Assembly (NCBI GenBank): GCA_050010115.1
Contig: JBEKLQ010000067.1
Span: forward strand, 1-22,855
Source: JAKACA01 sp050010115
Lineage (GTDB): Bacteria; Actinomycetota; Acidimicrobiia; Acidimicrobiales; Bog-793
Reading direction: 5' to 3'
DNA: 22,855 bases
Shown: one piece after another, positions 1 to 6,650 of the stretch
Layout of the letters: every line of letters starts with the position of its first letter
Numbering within the stretch: position 1 is the first letter of the stretch
Notes under the pieces: model-generated
Seen by the model: the letters and a program-made list of their open reading frames with translations, nothing else
Database searches by the model: none
What the model was told of the DNA's origin: nothing
Translations under genes and position numbers: made by a program

Positions 1-235
1 GTGACGCGGTCGTCGTCGGCGCCACGGTCGTCGTCGGCGCCACGGTCGTCGTGGTCGTAGCCGCTCGGGCGGTCGACGGCGCAACCGTCGTGGTGGTGAC
101 ACGCGCTGTCGTCGAAGATGTACCGACCGTCGCAGGCGTGCTGGCGCAGCCAGCCGCGAGCAGCGCCGCCCCAGCGGAGACCGCCAGCCATCTTGCGGCA
201 CAGCGCCGCGATGCCCGGCGGTCATGCCGTCTCAT
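1..235 (-). CDS. N-terminus of a secreted lipoprotein with Thr/Pro repeat linker (partial)
   Basis: The minus-strand frame opens at ATG 235 (a GTG lies one codon earlier at 238, and an in-frame TGA lies just upstream) and stays open for 78 codons to the window edge. It begins with a basic N-region (MRRHDRR...), then a hydrophobic stretch around residues 17-28 ending in LLAAGC, a lipobox-like site with Cys30 as the probable lipidated residue. A Thr-rich low-complexity linker follows, with the hexapeptide TTTVAP repeated near residues 62-76. Such linkers usually tether an extracellular domain to the membrane; that domain lies outside the window, so its function cannot be given. The -3 lipobox residue is Ala rather than the usual Leu, which slightly weakens the call. 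The gene lies 70 bp downstream of the thioesterase on the same strand. Confidence 0.6.
   Translation of the reverse strand, partial: MRRHDRRASRRCAARWLAVSAGAALLAAGCASTPATVGTSSTTARVTTTTVAPSTARAATTTTTVAPTTTVAPTTTAS
6..53. repeat. 18-bp in-frame tandem repeat encoding TTTVAP
   Basis: The unit gtcgtcgtcggcgccacg recurs about 2.6 times with an 18-bp period. Read on the minus strand it encodes the hexapeptide TTTVAP in the linker of the partial lipoprotein, so it is a coding repeat rather than an intergenic array. Confidence 0.7.
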
Positions 236-305
236 CACATCAGGCTGTCACGCCTGCTTGCCCGCAAGGTGGCAACGGAGGCGCCCCGCCGCCAGCAGCT
301 CAGTC

Positions 306-1163
306 TCAGCCGAAGCTCGCTCCGCTGCCTGCGTAACGGGCGAGCTGCCGGCTGTGGCCGACGAGCACGCCATCCTCGCTCCACAGCTCGCCACTCTCCT
401 CGACGTAACCGCCCGCCAGCAGGTGGGTGACGAAGCGGGCATAGAGCCAGCCCGGCGGGACCCGGTTGCGCCAGTGGACGGTCAGCTCGAGGGTCGGCGC
501 GCCCGCTTCATCCGGCCTCATAGTCCGGGAGAACACCGCCGGCGGCCAGCAATCGAGAAACAACGGCACACACAGCGCATCCGCCGGCCTCCCGTCGGCC
601 AGCCGCGTCCACCCACCGGTTCGGGCGTCACCGGGCTCGGCCCGGTGGAAGAAGATGTCGTCGGATCGGGCGATCCGCGTGTCGAGGCGGCTCCACAGCG
701 ACACCGACTCGTTGGGTGCCGACACCCGGCGCACGGCGCTCGACTGCTCCGGGCCGGGAACGTCCGGGGCGGGAGGTGAGAAGTCGAGCGGTCCCGCCTC
801 GCGAAGCCGGCCAGTGAGCACGAGCCCCGTCAGCCGGATCTCGGAGGCGGCCGCGTCGCCGGGAGCCGCCTGCAGCAGCTCGAATCGGTAGGTCGCATGC
901 CCCCGACCGACCCGCATCGGCGTGACCTGGACCTCGGCACGACCCGGCATCGGGCGGGTGAGGTAGTGGATGGTCATCGAAAGCGGATCGGGCAACTCGC
1001 TCGCGGCGGTGACGCCACGAAGGCAAAACGCCGCCAGGTAGCCGCCATTCATCCCGATGCCGACGTTCCAGCGCTCGACGAGGTCCCCGGCGTACCGCCC
1101 GCCACCCAATGGCGACAGCTGCGTGTCGGCGTCGAGCTCGTACTGCCCGCCCAGTCGGCCCAC
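306..1163 (-). CDS. TesB-like double-hotdog acyl-CoA thioesterase
   Basis: This 285-residue protein looks like a thioesterase-superfamily (4HBT_3/TesB-like) enzyme, expected to hydrolyse acyl-CoA thioesters in the cytoplasm. The N-terminal hotdog carries WNVGIGMNGGYLAAF at about residues 32-46, followed by PDPLSMTIHYLTRPMPG at 58-74, the usual strand that packs against the hot-dog helix. The second hotdog is near 215-280 (LELTVHWRN, then YVEESGELWSEDG and a terminal ARY). Length is typical for a double hotdog. The start is GTG: an in-frame TAG lies only four codons upstream, and a TAGCCT -10 box sits 6 nt before the start, suggesting a leaderless mRNA. Substrate length cannot be read from the sequence. 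It is divergent from the CopD-like membrane protein. Confidence 0.8.
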   Translation of the reverse strand: MGRLGGQYELDADTQLSPLGGGRYAGDLVERWNVGIGMNGGYLAAFCLRGVTAASELPDPLSMTIHYLTRPMPGRAEVQVTPMRVGRGHATYRFELLQAAPGDAAASEIRLTGLVLTGRLREAGPLDFSPPAPDVPGPEQSSAVRRVSAPNESVSLWSRLDTRIARSDDIFFHRAEPGDARTGGWTRLADGRPADALCVPLFLDCWPPAVFSRTMRPDEAGAPTLELTVHWRNRVPPGWLYARFVTHLLAGGYVEESGELWSEDGVLVGHSRQLARYAGSGASFG

Positions 1164-1169
1164 TTCTCG

Positions 1170-1175
1170 AGGCTA
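1170..1175 (-). promoter_or_regulatory. -10 box for leaderless thioesterase mRNA
   Basis: TAGCCT on the minus strand is followed by exactly 6 nt and then the GTG start at 1163. It fits actinobacterial TANNNT -10 elements placed so that transcription starts at the start codon. No convincing -35 is visible. Confidence 0.45.
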
Positions 1176-1253
1176 CTGGACGCTCGGCGGTTCGAGGCGG
1201 AGCCGGTTGCGACAATTGGTGCCACGTGAGCCGTCCCGAACAAACTGCCGCCG

Positions 1254-1667
1254 ATGATCATCGCTCAGCTCGCCACGGCCGCGACCGCAGTCCGCCTCAC
1301 GCTGCACGTCCTGGCGGCGTCCGTCTGGGTGGGCGGCCAACTCGTCGTCGCCGGGCTGCTCCCGACGATCCGATCGCTCGGTCCAGATGCGGCGAAGAAG
1401 ATCGCCCAAGCCTTCGGGCGCCTGCAGTGGCCGGCCTACGCCGTCCTCGTGCTCACAGGTCTGTGGAACGTGTCGGTGACCCGAAAGGGGCAGGGGTCTG
1501 CCTGGCAGGTCGTCCTCGGGGTGAAGATCACGGTGGTGGCCCTCGCCGGCCTGGCGGCGTTCCTCCACCAGCGCTCGACCTCCCGCAAGGGCCTGGCGAT
1601 CTGGGGCGCCATCGCGGGGTTGTCCTCGCTCGGCGCCCTCGCCCTCGGCGTGCTGCTCGCCGGCTGA
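1254..1667 (+). CDS. CopD-like small integral membrane protein
   Basis: A 137-residue, very hydrophobic protein with about four predicted membrane helices (roughly residues 10-35, 55-75, 85-105 and 112-136). The first helix contains LHVLAASVWVGGQ, with the His and Trp-Val-Gly-Gly pattern seen in CopD-type and related four-helix membrane domains. In that family this region is associated with copper or haem handling, but many members have no known role, so only the fold resemblance is claimed. There are few other metal ligands. The ATG start is not preceded by a good Shine-Dalgarno. The gene is convergent with the amidase (3 bp between stops). Confidence 0.6.
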   Translation: MIIAQLATAATAVRLTLHVLAASVWVGGQLVVAGLLPTIRSLGPDAAKKIAQAFGRLQWPAYAVLVLTGLWNVSVTRKGQGSAWQVVLGVKITVVALAGLAAFLHQRSTSRKGLAIWGAIAGLSSLGALALGVLLAG

Positions 1668-1670
1668 AGC

Positions 1671-2801
1671 TCAGGCGCTCACCGCGGCCTCGACCCGGGC
1701 AGCGGCGGCACACAGCAGCCCCTCGGCTCCCGGCAGCCCGACGAGCTGAAGGCTCGCCGCCGGCCGGCCAGGCTCAGCCACCGGCACCGGCAGTGAGATC
1801 GCCGGGAAGCCGGCGAAGTTCACCGGCGCCGTCAGCACATTGAAGCCCCCGGCCGCTCCGAACTCCTCCAGCCTCGGTGGCCGCACGGCAAGCGTCGGGA
1901 GCACCAGGATGCCATGGCGCCCAACCAGCTCGGCCAGCTCCGCCGTCCAAGCGAGCCCGGCAGCTCGATCAGCCTTCAGCGTTGCGGCATCGATCCCGCT
2001 GCCGGCGAGGAGCCTGGCCCGGATCTCGTCGCTCACGCCGGCACCGCTGTCGATGTCGAGCAGGTGATGGTCGCACCGCCACGCCTCTTCCACGAGCACC
2101 CGTTGCTGGGCGGCCCAGGCCGCTTTCCAGCTCGCGATGGCGACGGGCTCCACCGCGAGACCAGCGGCGGCCAAGGCTGCGTCGACCGCTGCCTCGATCA
2201 CGGGATCCACGTCGACCGCCGGCGCCAGCACGACCCGCCCGACGACGCCGGGCACCTCCTCGTCGCGCAGCTCGACACCCAGCATCGCCATCCCGAGGAC
2301 GACACGGCGCACATCAACGGCCAGCAGGCCGACGGAGTCGAAACTCGGCGCGAGCGGCCAGACGCCGTCCAACGAGATCAGCCCGTGCGTGGTCTTCAGG
2401 CCGACGACGCCGCAGCACGCAGCAGGAATCCGCACGGACCCACCCGTGTCGGTGCCAAGGGCGACGTCCGCCTCCTCGACGGCGGCGGCAACGGCCGAGC
2501 CCGAGGACGACCCACCCGGCACACGGCCGGGATCGGCGGGGTTCGCCGGTGTCCCGAACCACGGGTTGATCCCACTCGTACCGAATGCCAGCTCGTGGAG
2601 GTTCGTCTTGCCCACGAGCCGGCCACCTGCCTGCCGGATGGCGGTGATGCAGAGCGCGTCGCGGCCGGCCGGAGGACTGTGGTCGGCGAGCGTGCGGCAA
2701 CCCGCGGTGGTGACCGATCCCTCCACGTCGATGAGATCCTTCACCGCGACCGTGGGCCCCTCGCCGGGTCCCGCCGGCCAACGATCCAGCCACGTCACCA
2801 C
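1671..2801 (-). CDS. Amidase-signature family hydrolase
   Basis: A Ser-cisSer-Lys amidase of 376 residues. The catalytic Lys is K21 (VAVKD), the cis-Ser is S98 in GGSSSGSA, and the nucleophile is S122 in GTDTGGSVRIPA, 24 residues later as in GatA and FAAH. Family members hydrolyse carboxamides; the substrate is not predictable here. No gatB/gatC neighbours are present, so a role in tRNA amidation is unlikely. It is short for the family, because the catalytic Lys is usually 60-80 residues from the N-terminus. The start GTG GTG is supported by a TAAGGT -10 box 7 nt upstream, so the short N-terminus appears genuine rather than a mis-called start. It is divergent from the Fur-family gene. Confidence 0.85.
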   Translation of the reverse strand: MVTWLDRWPAGPGEGPTVAVKDLIDVEGSVTTAGCRTLADHSPPAGRDALCITAIRQAGGRLVGKTNLHELAFGTSGINPWFGTPANPADPGRVPGGSSSGSAVAAAVEEADVALGTDTGGSVRIPAACCGVVGLKTTHGLISLDGVWPLAPSFDSVGLLAVDVRRVVLGMAMLGVELRDEEVPGVVGRVVLAPAVDVDPVIEAAVDAALAAAGLAVEPVAIASWKAAWAAQQRVLVEEAWRCDHHLLDIDSGAGVSDEIRARLLAGSGIDAATLKADRAAGLAWTAELAELVGRHGILVLPTLAVRPPRLEEFGAAGGFNVLTAPVNFAGFPAISLPVPVAEPGRPAASLQLVGLPGAEGLLCAAAARVEAAVSA

Positions 2802-2808
2802 GATGGGA

Positions 2809-2814
2809 ACCTTA
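2809..2814 (-). promoter_or_regulatory. -10 box for amidase gene
   Basis: TAAGGT on the minus strand lies 7 nt before the GTG start at 2801, matching the TANNNT leaderless arrangement. It faces away from the Fur-gene -10 box 18 bp further on. Confidence 0.45.
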
Positions 2815-2832
2815 CGGCACCACCTCCGGACA

Positions 2833-2838
2833 TAGGAT
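2833..2838 (+). promoter_or_regulatory. -10 box for Fur-family gene
   Basis: TAGGAT on the plus strand predicts a transcript start near 2846, giving a leader of about 12 nt before the proposed TTG at 2858. No -35 is apparent. Confidence 0.35.
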
Positions 2839-2857
2839 TCCCGGCATCAGTGACCTC

Positions 2858-3256
2858 TTGACGCGCCTCAGGGACCGGGACTGGCGGCTCACGCCCCAGC
2901 GCCGTGTCGTCGCCGAGGTCCTCGACGGCGAGCACGTCCACCTCACCGCCGAAGCCGTACACGCTCGCGCCCAGGAGCGCCTTCCGGAGATCAGCCTGGC
3001 GACCGTCTACAACACGCTGAACGAGCTGGTGCAGATGGGCGAGGTGATGGAAGTTCCCGGCGCAGGGGGCGCACGGCGCTACGACCCGAACGCCCACGTC
3101 GTCCACCACCATCTCGTGTGCACGAGTTGCGGCGAGCTGTGGGACGTGATGCGTGAGTCCGGTGCAGCCGTCTCGCTCGGCGAGCCCGACCGGAGGGGCT
3201 TCCGGGTGACCGGGATGGACATCGTCTTCCGCGGCTTGTGCTCGGCATGCCAGTAG
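2858..3256 (+). CDS. Fur-family metalloregulator
   Basis: A 132-residue Fur/PerR-like transcription factor. The winged helix spans about residues 10-70, with the recognition region ISLATVYNTLNELV. The dimerisation and metal domain follows, with HVVHHHLVCTSC and two CxxC pairs (C88/C91 and C128/C131) that form the structural zinc site in this family. Family members sense iron, zinc, manganese or peroxide; the sequence alone does not decide which. The best available start is TTG, 12 nt after a predicted TAGGAT-driven transcript start; no ATG or GTG fits the frame near the N-terminus. It is divergent from the amidase and 62 bp upstream of the P450 on the same strand. No peroxidase or metal transporter is adjacent. 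Confidence 0.85.
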   Translation: MTRLRDRDWRLTPQRRVVAEVLDGEHVHLTAEAVHARAQERLPEISLATVYNTLNELVQMGEVMEVPGAGGARRYDPNAHVVHHHLVCTSCGELWDVMRESGAAVSLGEPDRRGFRVTGMDIVFRGLCSACQ

Positions 3257-3260
3257 CGCC

Positions 3261-3286
3261 GGAGTCCTCTGGCGGAGTCCTCTGGC
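3261..3286 (+). repeat. Two perfect tandem copies of a 13-bp unit
   Basis: GGAGTCCTCTGGC occurs twice head to tail between the Fur-family stop and the P450 start. It could be a slippage duplication or paired binding half-sites; no other copy was noticed in the window. Confidence 0.7.
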
Positions 3287-3318
3287 CTGACGCTCGTCCG
3301 GCCTGGCAGCCTGGTGAG

Positions 3319-4596
3319 ATGAGCGAGACCACGAGCCTGTCGCCGCAGAGCGTCGACCCTTCCGAGCCGACGTTCTGGACCCAGCCGATCAGCGAACGGG
3401 CGGCGGCGTTCGATCTCCTTCGCCAGCAGCCTGGGCTGCCGTTCTTCTCCGAGCCAGAGGCGGGTGAGCTGCCGGTGGGGCCGGGTTTCTATGCGGTGAC
3501 GCGTTTTCGCGACATCGTCGAGGCTTCCAAGCGGCCGGCCTTGTTCTGCTCCGGCCGTGGCGCCACGTCGATCATCGACGTCCCGGCGGAGTTCCGGGAG
3601 TTCTACGGGTCCATGATCGAGCTGGACGATCCGCGCCACGCCCGGATGCGCCGCATCGTCTCGCGGGCGTTCACCCCGGCGGTGACCAAGCGCCTCGAGC
3701 AACACGTCGAGGAGGTGGCGGCCGACATCGTGTCCGCCGTGATCGACCGTGGCGAGTGTGACTTCGTCACCGAGGTCGCCGCCCAACTGCCGCTGCGTGT
3801 GATCTGCGAGATGATGGGCGTGCCACAGACCGCTTGGCCGTTCGTGCTCGACCGCACGAACATCATCCTCGGCGCCGGCGATCCCGAGTACATCCCGTCG
3901 GAGGACATGATCTTCGGCGAGCTGATACGAGCCGGCCAGGAATTGGCGGACCTCGTCGCCGAGCTGGGCACCGACCGCGCCGCCAAAGAGCGTCACGACG
4001 TCGTATCGGATCTCGTGAACGCCGAGATCGATGGGGAGCGGTTGACGCCAGAGGAGCTCGCCAGCTTCTTCATCCTGCTCGTGACCGCCGGCAGCGAGAC
4101 GACTCGCAACGCCATCGCCTGGGGGCTCCACTGGCTCACCGAGCACCCCGACCAGCGTGCGATCTGGGAGGCGGACTTCGAGGCCGTGGCGCCCACCGCC
4201 GTCGACGAGATCGTCCGCTTGGCGAGCCCGGTGATCCAGATGCGGCGGACGGCCACCTGCGACGTCGTCCTCGGCGGCCAGCAGCTGCACGACGGGGACA
4301 AGGTCGTCCTCTACTACTGGGCGGCCAACCGGGATGGGGTCGTCTTCACGGACCCGCACCGTTTCGACGTGCGGCGCGCCGACAACCGGCACCTCGGCTT
4401 CGGAGCACCCGGCCCGCACTTCTGCCTCGGTGCCCACCTCGCCCGCCGGGAGATCACCGTGATGTTCCGCGAGCTCTTCCAGCGCGTGCCGGACATCGAG
4501 GCAAGCTCTCAGCCGGTGAGGTTGAGGTCGGACTTCATCAACGGCGTGAAACACCTGGACTGCCGGTTCACTCCAGGCGGGAACGCCCGGGACTGA
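3319..4596 (+). CDS. Cytochrome P450 (CYP124/125/142-like)
   Basis: A 425-residue soluble bacterial P450. The I-helix oxygen-activation motif AGSETT is at 257-262 (Thr261), the K-helix ExxR is E297-R300, and the haem loop FGAPGPHFCLG is at 361-371 with Cys369 as axial ligand. The loop has one residue more than the P450cam-type FGxGxHxC, a form I associate with actinobacterial CYP124/125/142-type enzymes, as is the C-terminal INGVKHL. Those relatives hydroxylate sterol side chains or methyl-branched lipids; substrate assignment here is inference. The start is ATG 3319, with GGTGAG just upstream; an in-frame extension to 3238 would overlap the Fur gene and lacks conservation. No ferredoxin or reductase is adjacent. 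Confidence 0.93.
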   Translation: MSETTSLSPQSVDPSEPTFWTQPISERAAAFDLLRQQPGLPFFSEPEAGELPVGPGFYAVTRFRDIVEASKRPALFCSGRGATSIIDVPAEFREFYGSMIELDDPRHARMRRIVSRAFTPAVTKRLEQHVEEVAADIVSAVIDRGECDFVTEVAAQLPLRVICEMMGVPQTAWPFVLDRTNIILGAGDPEYIPSEDMIFGELIRAGQELADLVAELGTDRAAKERHDVVSDLVNAEIDGERLTPEELASFFILLVTAGSETTRNAIAWGLHWLTEHPDQRAIWEADFEAVAPTAVDEIVRLASPVIQMRRTATCDVVLGGQQLHDGDKVVLYYWAANRDGVVFTDPHRFDVRRADNRHLGFGAPGPHFCLGAHLARREITVMFRELFQRVPDIEASSQPVRLRSDFINGVKHLDCRFTPGGNARD

Positions 4597-4599
4597 AGC

Positions 4600-5121
4600 T
4601 CAGCTCTCCTCGACCCAAGGGAGCCTCGCCCGCGCCGGCCCACCTGGCCCCACCATCGCTTTCATCGCCGAGAGCACCGTCGCCGGCCGGACCACGACGA
4701 GCTCCACCAGCGGCTCGGTCCACGGGAGCGGGACCGGCTCATCGACGGCGAAGAGATGCTCGGTGTCGACCCACACCGTCCCGCGACCGGGCAGGACTGC
4801 AAGGCGAGCGCCTTGAGCCACCCAGCGAAGTTTCGGCGGAGTCGGGGCCTTGAGCCCAGCCGACCGCCTGATCCGCCTGGTCCCCCACGCCTTTTCGCCG
4901 AGGATCTCCTCGATCGGCTTGGGCTTGACGACGCAGACGAACACACCCGAGTCACCCAGCTCCCGCGCCACAGAGCGCAGATCTGCGTCGCTCACGTCGC
5001 CCGATCCGACGAGATCAAAACGTCCCCGCTCCACCAGATACCAGTCCGCCCCAGTGGCCAAACGGATGGACTTGGCGCGACGTTGCTGGTCCGCCAAGCC
5101 GGCCGGCGGGATCATCGTCAT
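4600..5121 (-). CDS. Hypothetical protein, unrecognised
   Basis: I do not recognise this protein. From ATG 5121 it has 173 residues, soluble and mixed alpha/beta in appearance, with YLVERGRFDLVG, a basic middle (TRRIRRSAG, PPKLRW) and WVDTEHLFAVDEPVPLPW near 115-140. There are no membrane segments, signal peptide or cysteine motif. The frame is open back to ATG 5238, but those 39 extra codons show much weaker G/C third-position bias than the rest, so I prefer 5121 or the ATG at 5115. Coding character and tight convergence with the P450 (3 bp between stops) favour a real gene. It is divergent from the DUF3048 gene. Confidence 0.55.
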   Translation of the reverse strand: MTMIPPAGLADQQRRAKSIRLATGADWYLVERGRFDLVGSGDVSDADLRSVARELGDSGVFVCVVKPKPIEEILGEKAWGTRRIRRSAGLKAPTPPKLRWVAQGARLAVLPGRGTVWVDTEHLFAVDEPVPLPWTEPLVELVVVRPATVLSAMKAMVGPGGPARARLPWVEES

Positions 5122-5314
5122 CGAGGTAGCCCACTGCTCAGCACTGGCTTCATCATGGCGCGGCAGGCCCCGTCGCGAGTATCCCCCACCCGAAAAGACG
5201 GGTCCGATACCGTCATCCTGCGCACGATCACATGGCATCAGCGCGAGGTTGATGCCGGCAACACGGCGCGGGTAGGTCGGCAGCGATGTTGGGACGTGAC
5301 AGGAGCCGAAGCTG

Positions 5315-6493
5315 ATGGCTGGATCTTCCGCGCACGCGCGCCGGCAACCGAACGCGCTTCAGCGCTTGCAGTCCAAGGTTGCGCTGTGGTGGCGGCAGCT
5401 GGACCTCAAAGGTCGGATCGCAACGTCGGTGGCCGGGGCGCTCGTCGTCGCGTTGATCGCCACTGGCGTGGTCTCCCTCTCGGGCTCGAGTGGCAAGGCC
5501 GCCCTGCCGACCACGACCACGAGCACCACGACCACGAGCTCCACGACGACTGTGCCCCAACCCCACGTGGTCTCCCATGTCTGCCCGCTGACCGGCACCC
5601 CCGCCATCCACGGGAAAGTGCCGGACCGACCTGCGCTCGGTGTCAAGATCGGCAACGACCCGGACGCCCGGCCCCAGACCGGCTTGCCGGACGCCGACAT
5701 CGTCTACGAGGAGATGGCAGAAGGCGGAATCACCCGCTACCTCGCCATCTTCCAGTGCAGAGTGCCGCCGGCGATCGGGCCGACGCGCTCGGTCCGTTGG
5801 GACGACTGGCACATCCTCGCCTCGTACCACAAGCCGATCCTGGCGTTCGCCGGTGGGATCGATCCGTGGGAGGCGATGGTGAGTCAGCTCGCTTCGGAAG
5901 GGAAGCTGTTCGACGCCAACGGGTTGTCGGAGCCGCAAGCCAATGCCTACTACCGCATGTCGAATCGGTCTCCGCCGGAGAACTACTACACGTCTGGCGC
6001 GGCGCTCTGGAAGCTGGACGCTGCGAACCGCACGCCACCGCCACGCCAGTTCCTGTACACGGCAGGCACGCCGCACGAGGCGGCTGTTGCGGCCGGAGCG
6101 ACAGTCTCGGGCTTTGACGACGCCTCCACCGTCCAATGGAAGTGGGATGCCCGGGCAAAACTCTGGATGCGATACGTCGGCGGCGTTCCCGATGTCGACA
6201 GCTCGGGCTCGCAGCTGCACGCCACGAATGTGATCATCGAGCTCGTCGACACCCAGCCCGGCCCGTATGCCGAGAGCGGTACCGTGCCTGACGTCGAAAG
6301 CATCACCGAGGGCAGCGGGCCGGCGTGGATCCTCCGCGACGGCAAGGTCGAGATAGGAACGTGGAGCACACCGGCGTACGGCGCCCTCACGACGTTCCGT
6401 TTCACCGGCGGCGAGCTCATGACGCTCGCTCCAGGGAACACCTGGGTCGAGCTCGTGCCCAACCAGCGTTACCCGGTCTCGATCCAGCACTGA
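5315..6493 (+). CDS. Membrane-anchored DUF3048 (YerB-like) protein
   Basis: A 392-residue protein with a basic N-terminus, one membrane segment at about 37-56 (VAGALVVALIATGVVSL), a Thr/Ser linker at 65-80, and an extracellular DUF3048 domain. That domain opens with CPLTGTP (Cys90) and continues with RPALGVKIGN, ADIVYEEMAEGGITRYLAIF and the GPTRSVR segment; the C-terminal part contains the NVIIELV strand. Relatives such as Bacillus YerB are surface lipoproteins of unknown biochemical role. There is no lipobox here, so it is probably a signal-anchored protein. The start is ATG 5315, with AGGAG 9 nt upstream. A weak promoter, TTGATG (5249) and TAGGTC (5273), can be seen in the 193-bp divergent region. 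Confidence 0.88.
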   Translation: MAGSSAHARRQPNALQRLQSKVALWWRQLDLKGRIATSVAGALVVALIATGVVSLSGSSGKAALPTTTTSTTTTSSTTTVPQPHVVSHVCPLTGTPAIHGKVPDRPALGVKIGNDPDARPQTGLPDADIVYEEMAEGGITRYLAIFQCRVPPAIGPTRSVRWDDWHILASYHKPILAFAGGIDPWEAMVSQLASEGKLFDANGLSEPQANAYYRMSNRSPPENYYTSGAALWKLDAANRTPPPRQFLYTAGTPHEAAVAAGATVSGFDDASTVQWKWDARAKLWMRYVGGVPDVDSSGSQLHATNVIIELVDTQPGPYAESGTVPDVESITEGSGPAWILRDGKVEIGTWSTPAYGALTTFRFTGGELMTLAPGNTWVELVPNQRYPVSIQH

Positions 6494-6511
6494 TCACCGC
6501 TCCGTTACCCT

Positions 6512-6539
6512 CCGGGGCTCACCCCGGGGCTCACCCCGG
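6512..6539. repeat. Overlapping GC-rich hairpin repeats downstream of DUF3048 gene
   Basis: The 16-mer ccggggctcaccccgg occurs at 6512-6527 and again at 6524-6539 (12-bp period, sharing 4 bases). Each copy forms a 6-bp stem with a CTCA loop, and the two stems are mutually exclusive with a larger pairing. It starts 18 bp after the stop codon and could act as a T-less terminator or mRNA stabiliser. Confidence 0.5.
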
Positions 6540-6650
6540 GACCGGGCTTGTCCCTGGCTCGGCCCAGCGACGAGCGTCCCCAGGGCCGGCATGACAGACT
6601 CCCGGGTCGGCTGGGGAGGCAGAATTGAATCGACAAAGGGGTGTGATTCG

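Noticed and set aside
6..53. Possible CRISPR-like or satellite repeat
   Set aside because: The 18-bp units are contiguous without spacers and translate in frame to a TTTVAP linker.
51..779. Long plus-strand frame rich in Ala/Arg/Pro
   Set aside because: It is antisense to the thioesterase and lipoprotein genes, has no recognisable domain, and its composition is that of a GC-rich shadow frame.
3079..4554. 491-codon minus-strand frame opposite the P450
   Set aside because: The plus strand carries a complete P450 with all catalytic motifs; the antisense frame is His/Asp/Arg-rich with no domain.
4756..6117. 453-codon plus-strand frame spanning the hypothetical and DUF3048 genes
   Set aside because: It overlaps DUF3048 in another frame and the hypothetical gene antisense; its translation is Arg/His/Pro-rich and shows no domain.
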